DNA of 64,000 nt from Jatrophihabitans sp964252635 (GTDB lineage: Bacteria > Actinomycetota > Actinomycetes > Mycobacteriales > Jatrophihabitantaceae), in contig NZ_CAXUNP010000009.1 of the NCBI RefSeq assembly GCF_964252635.1, positions 1 through 64,000 of the forward strand. The letters are read 5' to 3'. The position numbers were made by a program, and so were the translations under genes. Below the pieces are notes generated by a model. It was not told where the DNA came from. It saw only the letters and a program-made list of their open reading frames with translations, and ran no database searches. Shown here piece after piece: positions 36,476 to 44,027 of the stretch (the stretch's first letter is position 1; every line of letters starts with the position of its first letter).

Positions 36476-36883
36476 TCACTCCAGCGAACCGGGGTCGGCG
36501 GGCACGTCGACGGCGTAGCCGCGCAGCACGTCGAGCGGCACGATCTGCAGGACGCGGGCGTTCGTCGCCGCCAGTACGACCGGCGGCGCGACCCCGTCCT
36601 CGTGCGCCTGCAACCACCGCAGGGCCACGACGCACCACCGATCGCCGGGACGCAAGCCGGGAAAGCGGAACTCCGGGCGCGGGGTGGACAGGTCGTTCCC
36701 GACGCGCTGCTGATGGGCGAGGAACTCGGCCGTGACCACGGCACAGACGGTGTGGTTGCCGACGTCCTCGGGGCCGCTGGTGCAACAGCCGTCGCGGTAG
36801 AACCCGGTCAGTGGGTCGGTGCCACACTCCTCGAGCTCGGCACCGAGGACGTTGCGGTCGAGGGGCACACCGCAGTCTGGCAC
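36476..36883 (-). CDS. DUF2237 family protein
   Basis: A 135-residue cytosolic protein. The segments RNVLGAELEECGTDPLTGFYRDGCCTSGPEDVGNHTVCAVVT and GNDLSTPRPEFRFPGLRPGDRWCVVALRW are the family signature; the conserved Cys residues suggest metal or redox chemistry but no function is established. GTG 36883 is chosen; a second GTG five codons on is possible. Convergent with the quinone-reductase gene. Confidence 0.88.
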   Translation of the reverse strand: MPDCGVPLDRNVLGAELEECGTDPLTGFYRDGCCTSGPEDVGNHTVCAVVTAEFLAHQQRVGNDLSTPRPEFRFPGLRPGDRWCVVALRWLQAHEDGVAPPVVLAATNARVLQIVPLDVLRGYAVDVPADPGSLE

Positions 36884-36926
36884 GGCGCACCGGCGGGGCC
36901 GGCGGGAGCGGTGACACGATGAGGCG

Positions 36927-37418
36927 GTGTCCGTCCTCGAGCTGCGTGACCCGGCGCACCTGGTGAGCCGGCGGGCGCGCGGGTACTGGACGGTGCGGGC
37001 GACCCTCGGCTGGTTCGCGGTCGTCGCCGTCGAGGTGCTCGTCCTGCTGGCCTCGGACGCGTCCGCGCAGGCCGTCGTGCCCGTTGCCGTGGCCACCGGG
37101 GTGGCGGCTCTGACGCACGTGCTCGTCATGCCGCAGTGGCGCTTCCGGGTCCACCGCTGGGAGATCACCGACACCGCGGCCTACACCCAGTCGGGCTGGT
37201 TCACCCAGGAACGACGCATCGCCCCCCTCGCCCGGGTGCAGACCGTCGACACCCGGCGCGGCCCGCTCGAGCAGCTGTTCGGCCTGGCCGACGTCACCGT
37301 GACCACCGCGTCGGCGAAGGGTCCGATCAAGATCCACGCGCTGGACGGGCCGGTGGCCGAACACATCGTGCAGTGGCTCACCGAACGCGCCCAGGCCACG
37401 GCCGGCGACGGCACGTGA
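36927..37418 (+). CDS. PH-domain (bPH2/YdbS-like) membrane protein
   Basis: A 163-residue protein with two membrane helices (about 25-45 and 48-68) then a bacterial PH domain (FRVHRWEITDTAAYTQSGWFTQERRIAPLARVQTVDTRRGPLEQLFGLADVTVTTAS). YdbS-type proteins pair with YdbT-type, which here follows with a 4-base overlap. In Bacillus the pair contributes resistance to an antimicrobial peptide; role here is unknown. Confidence 0.9.
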   Translation: MSVLELRDPAHLVSRRARGYWTVRATLGWFAVVAVEVLVLLASDASAQAVVPVAVATGVAALTHVLVMPQWRFRVHRWEITDTAAYTQSGWFTQERRIAPLARVQTVDTRRGPLEQLFGLADVTVTTASAKGPIKIHALDGPVAEHIVQWLTERAQATAGDGT

Positions 37419-38986
37419 CGGCACCGCCCACCGCGGCCGGGGCATCCACCGCGACCTGGCACCGGCTGAGCCCGCGCATGCTGCTGATCCACCCCGTCAC
37501 CGAGCTGACGCGGGCCCTCCCCGCGCTGGCGGGGGTGTTCTTCGCCGGGCACGCCGGCGGTCACGGCCTGATCACCAGCCTGCTCGTCGCCGTCGGAGTC
37601 GTCGCGCTGTCGGTCACCCGGTGGTTCACCACCCGGCTGCTCGTCACCGACGAGCAGGTGCAGCTGCGCCACGGGCTGCTCCGACGACGCACGGTCGCCA
37701 CCCGCCGCGACCGCATCCGCACCGTCGACGTCACCGCCCACGTGCTGCACCGTGCGCTCGGACTGTCCCGGGTGGTGGTGGGCACCGGCACCTCCGACCG
37801 CAAGAACGAGGCACGGATCGTGCTCGACGGGCTGACCGTGGGCGCGGCCGAGGCGCTCAGGCGGGAGTTGCTGCACCGCAGCGCCACGGCTCCCGCCCAT
37901 CCGGTCGGCGAGGCCGCCGCGACGGAGCTCGCGCGCCTGCACCACCGCTGGATCGTGCTCGCCCCGTTCACGCTGTCCGGCGTGGTCACCGGCCTCGTGG
38001 TCTGGGGGTTCGTGTGGCGGGTGCAGGGCGAGTCCGGCGTCGACCTCCTGCACTCGGGGCCACTGCGCTCCGTCGGCCACGGCCTCGACACGCTGCCCAC
38101 CGCGCTGGCCGTCCTGATGGTGATCGCCGCGGTCGTGGTCTTCGTCGCGGTGACGTCGGTGGTCGGCTACCTGCTGGCCTTCTGGAACTTCCGCCTGATG
38201 CGCCACGAGGACGGGACCCTGCAGGTCACGCGGGGCCTGCTCACCACCCGGGCGACCAGCATCGAACGACGGCGGCTGGTCGGTGTGGAGATCTCCCGTC
38301 CCCTGTCGCTGCGTGCCGTGGGCGGCGCACGCACGCTGAGCGTGGCGACCGGGCTACGGGTCGGACGCGGCGCCGAGAAGGGCGGCGAGGTGTTGCTGCC
38401 GCCGGCTCCCGTGTCCGCGTCCCGGTCGGTGGCCGGGCAGGTGCTGGCCACCGGGGCAGAGGCCACCGGGACGGGGGTCACCGGCAGTGCGGTCACGGCC
38501 ACGCTGCACCCGCACGGGCGGGCAGCGACCCGTCGTCGTTACGCCCGCGCGCTCGGTGGCGGCGTCGTTCTGGTCGTCGCCGCAGCGGTGGGGTGGCGTA
38601 CCGGCGGGTCGTTCTGGGCCGTGCCCGTCGCGCTGGCCCTGCTGATGGCGTCCGTGCCGCTCGCGGCCGACCGCGCCTCGTCGCTGGGGCACGCTCACGT
38701 GGACGGCGCTCTCGTCACGCGCTACGGCTCGTTGCTCCGTCGACGGGTGGTGCTTGCCGACCACGCCGTGATCGGCTGGACGGTGCGCGCCACCTGGTTC
38801 CAGCGACGGGTCGGCGTGAGCACGCTGACCGCCACCACCGCGGCCGGGCGGCAGAGCTACCGCGTCGTCGACGTCGAGACACCCACCGGCGTCGCGCTCG
38901 CGGACGGGGTCACCCCCGGACTGCTCGGTCCGTTCCTGGCTGCGCCGTCGTCAGCGCGCCCAACGCACCCAGCCACAGCGCGGTGA
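37415..38986 (+). CDS. PH-domain (bPH2/YdbT-like) membrane protein
   Basis: A 523-residue protein with three bPH2 modules, each starting with a paired-membrane segment: about 70-150 (TRLLVTDEQVQLRHGLLRRRTVATRRDRIRTVDVTAHVLHRALGLS), about 245-320 (LAFWNFRLMRHEDGTLQVTRGLLTTRATSIERRRLVGVEI) and about 420-500 (GALVTRYGSLLRRRVVLADHAVIGWTV). GTG 37415 overlaps the previous stop (GTGA). Its last 77 bases overlap the opposite-strand TetR gene. Confidence 0.9.
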   Translation: MTAPPTAAGASTATWHRLSPRMLLIHPVTELTRALPALAGVFFAGHAGGHGLITSLLVAVGVVALSVTRWFTTRLLVTDEQVQLRHGLLRRRTVATRRDRIRTVDVTAHVLHRALGLSRVVVGTGTSDRKNEARIVLDGLTVGAAEALRRELLHRSATAPAHPVGEAAATELARLHHRWIVLAPFTLSGVVTGLVVWGFVWRVQGESGVDLLHSGPLRSVGHGLDTLPTALAVLMVIAAVVVFVAVTSVVGYLLAFWNFRLMRHEDGTLQVTRGLLTTRATSIERRRLVGVEISRPLSLRAVGGARTLSVATGLRVGRGAEKGGEVLLPPAPVSASRSVAGQVLATGAEATGTGVTGSAVTATLHPHGRAATRRRYARALGGGVVLVVAAAVGWRTGGSFWAVPVALALLMASVPLAADRASSLGHAHVDGALVTRYGSLLRRRVVLADHAVIGWTVRATWFQRRVGVSTLTATTAAGRQSYRVVDVETPTGVALADGVTPGLLGPFLAAPSSARPTHPATAR

Positions 38987-39566
38987 GCTCGTCGACCAGT
39001 GTCGACCGGGACATGCGCAACCGCCCGGACAGCACCGCCTCGATGACGTCCGCCGACCCGCCCATCACGAACAGGGCGGTCGCCCGCGCGCGACGGCGCT
39101 CGGCCAGGCCCAACGCGTTCAGCACCGAGATGCTGTCGATGATCAGGTCGGCGAAGGCGCTGACCAGGTCGTGCCGGTGTTCGCGCAGCGGTTCGTGCCC
39201 GGCGCCGGCGACGAGCATGGCCGTCGCCTTCCGGGGGTCCTTGGCAACGACGCCGTAGCCGGCGTCGATGGCCGCCCGCACCTGCGCCTCGGTGCCGTCG
39301 GGGGCGCGCCGGGCCGCGGTCACGGCGCACGTGGCGACCTCGTCGGTGACCGTGGACACCGCCGTCGACAGCAGGTCGTCGAGGTCGGCGAAGCACTCGT
39401 AGAAGTAACGCGGCGTGAGACGGGCCCGTGCGCAGACCGAACGCACGCTGACGCCGGCCAGCCCCTCGTCGTGCAGGCAGTCCAGGGCGGCTTCCACGAG
39501 TAGGCGGCGCCGCTGCTCGTGGCGCTCGTCACCGGATACCCCACGGTACGGACGGCTGGACGGCAC
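38910..39566 (-). CDS. TetR-family regulator of the adjacent P450
   Basis: A 218-residue regulator with an N-terminal HTH (EAALDCLHDEGLAGVSVRSVCARARLTPRYFYECFADLDDLL). GTG 39566 is preferred: GGAGG lies 5 bases before it, and the longer frame would run through the operator. The gene is divergent from the cytochrome P450 gene and a perfect palindrome sits between them, so it most likely represses the P450. Its 3' end overlaps the PH-domain gene by 77 bases. Confidence 0.92.
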   Translation of the reverse strand: MPSSRPYRGVSGDERHEQRRRLLVEAALDCLHDEGLAGVSVRSVCARARLTPRYFYECFADLDDLLSTAVSTVTDEVATCAVTAARRAPDGTEAQVRAAIDAGYGVVAKDPRKATAMLVAGAGHEPLREHRHDLVSAFADLIIDSISVLNALGLAERRRARATALFVMGGSADVIEAVLSGRLRMSRSTLVDELTALWLGALGALTTAQPGTDRAVRG

Positions 39567-39579
39567 GCGCACCTCCACG

Positions 39580-39607
39580 TTGACAACACTCGTTGTCACA
39601 CTATGGT
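39580..39607 (+). promoter_or_regulatory. Promoter of the cytochrome P450 gene
   Basis: TTGACA (39580-39585), 16-base spacer, TATGGT (39602-39607): a near-consensus vegetative promoter 31 bases before the P450 start. The spacer is filled by the palindrome below, so a bound repressor would block RNA polymerase. Confidence 0.78.
39581..39598. promoter_or_regulatory. TetR operator in the P450/TetR intergenic region
   Basis: TGACAACACTCGTTGTCA: perfect 7-bp inverted repeat with 4-base spacer, lying between the -35 and -10 of the P450 promoter. Location and size fit TetR-family control of the P450 and of the TetR gene itself. Confidence 0.87.
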
Positions 39608-39637
39608 CGAGGGCAACCGGACTGGCAAGGAGCTGGT

Positions 39638-40960
39638 ATGACCTCGACAGACACCACCCTGCGCGAGATGCCCGGCGACTCCGGGCTGCCGCTCGTCCAC
39701 CACAGCTGGGGCTTCGTCAGCGGGTCCATGGCGACCGACCGTTCGCGCTTCGACAAGTACGGGCCGGTCTCGTGGATGAAGGCGCTGGGCCGGACGTGGG
39801 TGTCCGCCGCCGGGCCCGACGCGGTGGGCGAGGTGCTGACGAACCGCAACCGGGTCTTCGACAGCGGTCCGGGGTGGAGCTTCCTCATCGGGCCGTTCTT
39901 CCGGCGCGGCCTGATGCTTCTCGACGGCGCGGAGCACCACACGCACCGCCGCATCATGCAGGAGGCCTTCACGGCGGCCCGCCTGGCCGGCTACCTGGAA
40001 CCCATGAACCGCACGATCACCGAGAGCCTCTCGCGCTGGCCCGAGGCGGGCATGCTCGCCTTCTACCCGACCGTCAAGCAACTGACGCTCGACATCGCGA
40101 CCGACACCTTCATGGGCGCCGAGGCGGGAGCCGAGGCCGACCGGCTCAACACCGCGTTCGTCGACGCCGTCCGCGCCGGCACCGCGTTCGTCCGCTTCCC
40201 CGTGCCGGGCCTGCGGTGGTCGCGCGGACTGGCCGGACGCACCCTGCTCGAGAACTACCTCACCCCGCGCATCGCCGAGAAGCGCACCGGCGACGGCACC
40301 GATCTGTTCGGCGCGCTGTGCCACGCCCAGGTCGAGGACGAGAGCTTCACCGACACCGACATCGTCAACCACATGATCTTCCTGTTGATGGCCGCGCACG
40401 ACACGTCGACGATCACCCTCACGTCGATGGCCTACTACCTCGCGCGCAACCCGGAGTGGCAGGACCGCTGCCGCGACGAGTCGCTCGCGCTCGGCAGCGA
40501 GGCGGTCGCCTACGGGGACCTCGACCGGCTCGTCGCGCTCGACCTGGTGATGAAGGAGTCGCTGCGGCTCGTCGTCCCGGTGCCCGGCGTCATGCGGTGG
40601 GCCTCGACGGACACCGAGCTGCTCGGCTACCGCGTGCCCGCCGGCACCCACGTCGCAGCGAACCTGTGGGGGGTGCACCACTTCGAGGAGTGGTGGCCCG
40701 ACCCCGAGCGCTTCGACCCCGGCCGGTTCGCCGACGACCGGCGCGAGGACAAGGTGCACCGGCACGCCTTCATGCCCTTCGGCAACGGGGTGCACAAGTG
40801 CATCGGCATGTACTTCGGCGGTATGGAGATCAAGGCGACGATGCACCAGCTGCTGCAGCGTTACCGCTTCTCGGTCCCCGACGGGTACGAGATGCCGATG
40901 GACTGGTCGTCGCTGCCCCGACCCAGGGACGGGCTGCCCGTCACGCTGCACCGGCTGTGA
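39638..40960 (+). CDS. Cytochrome P450
   Basis: A 440-residue soluble P450. The haem-ligand motif FMPFGNGVHKCIG gives Cys388, with the I-helix AAHDTST and the K-helix KESLRL as expected. It resembles actinobacterial P450s acting on sterols or lipophilic substrates, but no redox partner is encoded nearby. ATG 39638 follows AAGGAG with 6-base spacing. It is repressed (inferred) by the divergent TetR protein, and its stop codon lies in a 14-bp tandem repeat. Confidence 0.93.
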   Translation: MTSTDTTLREMPGDSGLPLVHHSWGFVSGSMATDRSRFDKYGPVSWMKALGRTWVSAAGPDAVGEVLTNRNRVFDSGPGWSFLIGPFFRRGLMLLDGAEHHTHRRIMQEAFTAARLAGYLEPMNRTITESLSRWPEAGMLAFYPTVKQLTLDIATDTFMGAEAGAEADRLNTAFVDAVRAGTAFVRFPVPGLRWSRGLAGRTLLENYLTPRIAEKRTGDGTDLFGALCHAQVEDESFTDTDIVNHMIFLLMAAHDTSTITLTSMAYYLARNPEWQDRCRDESLALGSEAVAYGDLDRLVALDLVMKESLRLVVPVPGVMRWASTDTELLGYRVPAGTHVAANLWGVHHFEEWWPDPERFDPGRFADDRREDKVHRHAFMPFGNGVHKCIGMYFGGMEIKATMHQLLQRYRFSVPDGYEMPMDWSSLPRPRDGLPVTLHRL

Positions 40961-40999
40961 CGGACCAGCTGTGACGGACCGGCTGTGAAGGACCGGCTG
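40951..40999. repeat. 14-bp tandem repeat over the P450 stop codon
   Basis: Units at 40951 (CCGGCTGTGACGGA), 40965 (CCAGCTGTGACGGA), 40979 (CCGGCTGTGAAGGA) and a partial unit at 40993. The first contains the P450 stop; each further copy adds another TGA. Confidence 0.88.
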
Positions 41000-41082
41000 C
41001 AACCGACGCGACCACGCCACGCGGTACGGCGCGGTCCGTGCCACCATGACCGCGTCCCGAACCGATGCGAAAGGCAGCGCCT

Positions 41083-41919
41083 GTGACCTCCTCCCCGTCC
41101 CTCTCCGGCCGCACCATCCTCATGTCCGGCGGCAGCCGGGGCATCGGCCTGGCCATCGCCGTGCGCGCCGCTCGGGACGGCGCGAACGTCGCGCTGCTGG
41201 CAAAGACGGACACACCCGACCCGCGGCTGCCCGGCACCGTGCACACCGCCGCCGAGGAGATCACCGCGGCCGGTGGCACCGCGTTGCCGCTCGTGGGCGA
41301 CGTGCGTGACGACGACTCGGTGGCCGACGCGGTGGCCCGCACCGTCGAGCGCTTCGGCGGCATCGACATCGTCGTCAACAACGCCTCGGCCATCAACCTG
41401 TCCACGATCGGTGACCTGCCCCCCAAGCGCTACGACCTCATGCTCGACATCAACGCCCGGGGCACGTTCCTGCTGACCAGCGCGGCGCTGCCGCACCTGG
41501 CCGAGTCCGACAACCCGCACGTGCTGACGTTGTCGCCGCCGCTGAACCTCGACCGCAAGTGGTTCGCCGACCACGCGCCGTACACGGTGAGCAAGTACGC
41601 GATGACGATGCTGACCCTGGGCGTGGCCGAGGGCCGTCGCGAGCAGGGCATCGCCGGCAACTGCCTGTGGCCCCGGACGCTCATCGCCACCGCCGCGGTG
41701 CAGAACCTGCTGGGCGGCGACGAGAGCGTGGCCAAGGCCCGGCGACCCGAGATCGTGGCCGACGCCGCCTACGCGATCCTGACCCGCTCGGCCCGCGAGT
41801 GCACCGGCAACACCTTCATCGACGACGAGGTGCTGGCCGCGGAGGGCGTCACGGACCTGAGCCCCTACCGCTACGGCGACGGCACCGAGGACGACCTGGC
41901 GCTCGACATCTTCCTCTGA
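41083..41919 (+). CDS. Short-chain dehydrogenase/reductase (HSDL2-like)
   Basis: A 278-residue SDR. The cofactor motif is GGSRGIGLAIA, with the NNASAINL strand and a catalytic YTVSKYAM in place of a simple YxxxK. GTG 41083 is favoured by AAAGG 8 bases upstream; an in-frame ATG lies 6 codons earlier. The sequence after VKS matches the group related to human HSDL2 (NCLWPRTLIATAAVQNLLGG). It lies 122 bases downstream of the P450 and may act on a related hydroxy- or oxo-lipid (inference). Confidence 0.9.
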   Translation: MTSSPSLSGRTILMSGGSRGIGLAIAVRAARDGANVALLAKTDTPDPRLPGTVHTAAEEITAAGGTALPLVGDVRDDDSVADAVARTVERFGGIDIVVNNASAINLSTIGDLPPKRYDLMLDINARGTFLLTSAALPHLAESDNPHVLTLSPPLNLDRKWFADHAPYTVSKYAMTMLTLGVAEGRREQGIAGNCLWPRTLIATAAVQNLLGGDESVAKARRPEIVADAAYAILTRSARECTGNTFIDDEVLAAEGVTDLSPYRYGDGTEDDLALDIFL

Positions 41920-41948
41920 GCGCCGACCTCCGACCGGACATCGCGCAC

Positions 41949-42701
41949 GTGGCACCCAACGGATTCCTCGACACCGACGGGCCGGTCGCGTTCGCCCACC
42001 GCGGCTTCGCCGTCGCGGGTGGCGAGAACTCGATGGCCGCGTTCCAGGCCGCGGTGGACCTCGGCTACCGGTTCCTCGAGACCGACGTGCGGGTCACCGC
42101 CGACGGGGTCGCGCTGGCCTTCCACGACGCGACCCTCGACCGGGTGACCGACGCCCACGGCCGGATCGACCGGCTGCCGTGGTCCGCGGTGCGGCGAGCG
42201 CGGATCGGCGGGACCGAGCCGATTCCCCTGCTCAGCGACGTGCTGGCCACCTGGCCCGACGTCTGCCTCAACCTCGACGTCAAGTCCGGTCCGGGCGTGG
42301 CCGCCACGGCCGCAGCGGTCCGCGCCACGGGTGCGCTCCCGCGGGTGTGCGTCGGCGCGTTCTCGGCCCGGCGGGTACACGCCGTCCGTCGACTGCTCGG
42401 ACCGCGTCTCGTGACGGGCCTGGCTCCGCACGAGGCCCTGGGGCTGAGGGCCGCCCGCGGCCGCGTCGCCGCCGGGCTGCGTGGCCGCTGCGCCCAGGTA
42501 CCGCCGCGACTGGGTCCCGTGACACTCGTCGACCGCAGCTACCTGGCCGCTGCACACCGGCTCGGGGTCCGGGTGCACGTCTGGACGGTCAACGACCGTG
42601 CGGAGATGACCAGGTTGCTCGACCTCGGCGTCGACGGCGTCATGACCGACCGGGCCGACGTCCTGCGCAACGTGCTCCGCGAGCGCGGGCAGTGGACCTG
42701 A
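41949..42701 (+). CDS. Glycerophosphodiester phosphodiesterase
   Basis: A 250-residue TIM-barrel enzyme. FAHRGFAVAGGENSMAAFQAAVDLGYRFLETDVRVTADGVALAFHDATLDRVTD gives the catalytic histidines (HRG, HD) and metal-binding Glu/Asp; the end has VHVWTVNDRAEMTRLLDLGVDGVMTDRADV. No signal peptide, so a cytosolic enzyme releasing glycerol-3-phosphate is likely. GTG 41949 is chosen; 29 bases after the SDR stop. Confidence 0.92.
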   Translation: MAPNGFLDTDGPVAFAHRGFAVAGGENSMAAFQAAVDLGYRFLETDVRVTADGVALAFHDATLDRVTDAHGRIDRLPWSAVRRARIGGTEPIPLLSDVLATWPDVCLNLDVKSGPGVAATAAAVRATGALPRVCVGAFSARRVHAVRRLLGPRLVTGLAPHEALGLRAARGRVAAGLRGRCAQVPPRLGPVTLVDRSYLAAAHRLGVRVHVWTVNDRAEMTRLLDLGVDGVMTDRADVLRNVLRERGQWT

Positions 42702-42799
42702 CGGCCGGGCGGACCCGGTAGCCTCGCCGCGTGGTCGAGCCCCGCGACGACGGAGCGCTGTCCTCCGTCCCCGCCGCCGGGAACCGGCGGGCGACGCCG

Positions 42800-43453
42800 A
42801 TGCCGGCCCAGCTGAAGTTCTTCTACGGCCCGATGGACTGCGGCAAGTCCACGCTCGCCCTGCAGATCGACCACAACCAGGCCCGGCAGGGCCGCCGCGG
42901 GCTGCGCCTCGTGCGGTACGACCGTTCGGGGGGCGCCAGCATCACGACCCGGGTGGGTCTCGCCCGCGACGCGATCGAGGTCGACGACGACACCGACGTG
43001 CGGAACCTCGTCAGGGACCGCTGGGCAACGGGGCAGCACGTCGACTACCTCATCGTCGACGAGGCCGGCTTCCTGACCGCCGCGCACGTCGACCAGCTCG
43101 CCGAGCTCGTCGACGACTGGCACGTCGACGTCTACTGCTTCGGGCTGGTCACAGACTTCCGCACGATCCTGCTGCCCGGCGCGCAACGGCTCGTCGAGCT
43201 GGCCGACGAGATCGCGCCCGTGCACGTCGAGGTGCTGTGCTGGTGCGGCCGGCCCGGGCGCCTGAACGCGCGCGTCGTCGACGGGCGCGTCGTGCGCGAG
43301 GGCGACACCGTCGTGGTGGCCGACACCGCGGCGCCCGAGGACTCCGGCGCTGTCGAGGCTGCGGTGCACTACCAGGTGCTGTGCCGTATGCACCACCGCC
43401 GCGGTGACCTCGGCACGACCACGGTGCGCGGTCAGCTCAGCCTCGAGGTCTGA
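42800..43453 (+). CDS. tdk: Thymidine kinase, type II
   Basis: A 217-residue salvage enzyme phosphorylating thymidine. Walker A is GPMDCGKST, the lasso region starts VTDFRTILLPG, and Walker B is YLIVDEAGFLT. A CWCG motif remains from the zinc ribbon, with C/H further on (LCRMHH). ATG 42800 matches the usual start a few residues before the P-loop; a longer form from GTG 42731 adds 23 non-conserved residues. Confidence 0.9.
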   Translation: MPAQLKFFYGPMDCGKSTLALQIDHNQARQGRRGLRLVRYDRSGGASITTRVGLARDAIEVDDDTDVRNLVRDRWATGQHVDYLIVDEAGFLTAAHVDQLAELVDDWHVDVYCFGLVTDFRTILLPGAQRLVELADEIAPVHVEVLCWCGRPGRLNARVVDGRVVREGDTVVVADTAAPEDSGAVEAAVHYQVLCRMHHRRGDLGTTTVRGQLSLEV

Positions 43454-43526
43454 TCGCGGGGTCGCGCGGGCCCGCTCGGACCCCCACTCCACCGGTGCGA
43501 CTGGCACGCCACTGAGTCGCAAGGGC

Positions 43527-43556
43527 TTGACATCGTTACCTCGGGCACCATAGGGG
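43527..43556 (+). promoter_or_regulatory. Candidate housekeeping promoter of rbpA
   Basis: TTGACA (43527-43532), 18-base spacer, TAGGGG (43551-43556). The -35 is perfect and the -10 is the weak TAgggg type found in actinobacteria. It overlaps the start of the sigma-R-like element, suggesting two promoters. Confidence 0.5.
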
Positions 43557-43583
43557 GGAATCCTGATGTCGAGTGGCTCGTTG
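43556..43583 (+). promoter_or_regulatory. Sigma-R-type promoter of rbpA
   Basis: GGGAAT (43556-43561), exactly 18 bases, then GTTG (43580-43583). This matches the consensus of the actinobacterial oxidative-stress factor SigR/SigH (GGGAAT-N18-GTT; established knowledge), and rbpA is a known SigR target in Streptomyces coelicolor. It lies 70 bases upstream of the ATG. Confidence 0.82.
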
Positions 43584-43652
43584 AACCATTCGTACGCGAG
43601 CCCACGAACATCCTGGTAGGGCTCACCACTACCGCCCGAGGAGGTGCCCACC

Positions 43653-44000
43653 ATGGCAGATCGCACTTTGCGGGGCAGTCGGCTCGGTGCCATCAGCTAC
43701 GAGACCGAGTACGGGGCAGAGCCTGCCCCGCGCAACGTCGCCGCGTACCGCTGTGAACGCGGCCACGAGTTCACCGTGCCGTTCTCCGAGGAAGCAGAGA
43801 TCCCCAGCACGTGGGACTGCCGACTCGACGGCACCGTCGCCAAGTTGATCGACGGCCCGGAGCCCGAGGCCAAGAAGGTCAAGGCTCCGCGCACGCACTG
43901 GGACATGCTCATGGAGCGTCGCACCATCGCCGATCTCGAAGAGGTCCTGGCCGAGCGGCTCGACGTCCTGCGCGCCCGACGGGGCCAGAAGAGCGCCTGA
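43653..44000 (+). CDS. rbpA: RNA polymerase-binding protein RbpA
   Basis: A 115-residue RbpA. RGSRLGAISYETEYG near the start, the CERGHEF core, WDCRLDG, and the C-terminal HWDMLMERRTIADLEEVLAERLDVLRARRG sigma-binding helix are the family hallmarks. In contrast to the paralogue at 6013 it has lost the second core Cys (CRLDG instead of CPRCG), so a full zinc ribbon cannot form. ATG 43653 has GGAGG 8 bases upstream. It has both a sigma-R-type and a candidate vegetative promoter. Confidence 0.95.
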   Translation: MADRTLRGSRLGAISYETEYGAEPAPRNVAAYRCERGHEFTVPFSEEAEIPSTWDCRLDGTVAKLIDGPEPEAKKVKAPRTHWDMLMERRTIADLEEVLAERLDVLRARRGQKSA

Positions 44001-44004
44001 CCCA

Positions 44005-44027
44005 CTGATCCGGCCTCGGCCGGTCAG
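44005..44027. terminator. Hairpin between rbpA and the convergent nuclease gene
   Basis: CTGA-t-CCGGCC / GGCCGG-TCAG around a two-base loop, with one bulged T (44009). It lies in the 23-base convergent gap and overlaps the nuclease stop. Likely a bidirectional terminator; no T-tract. Confidence 0.55.

Noticed and set aside
40961..41082. Extra small gene between P450 and SDR (ATG 41046)
   Set aside because: No ribosome-binding site and no recognisable product; region is tandem repeat plus leader.
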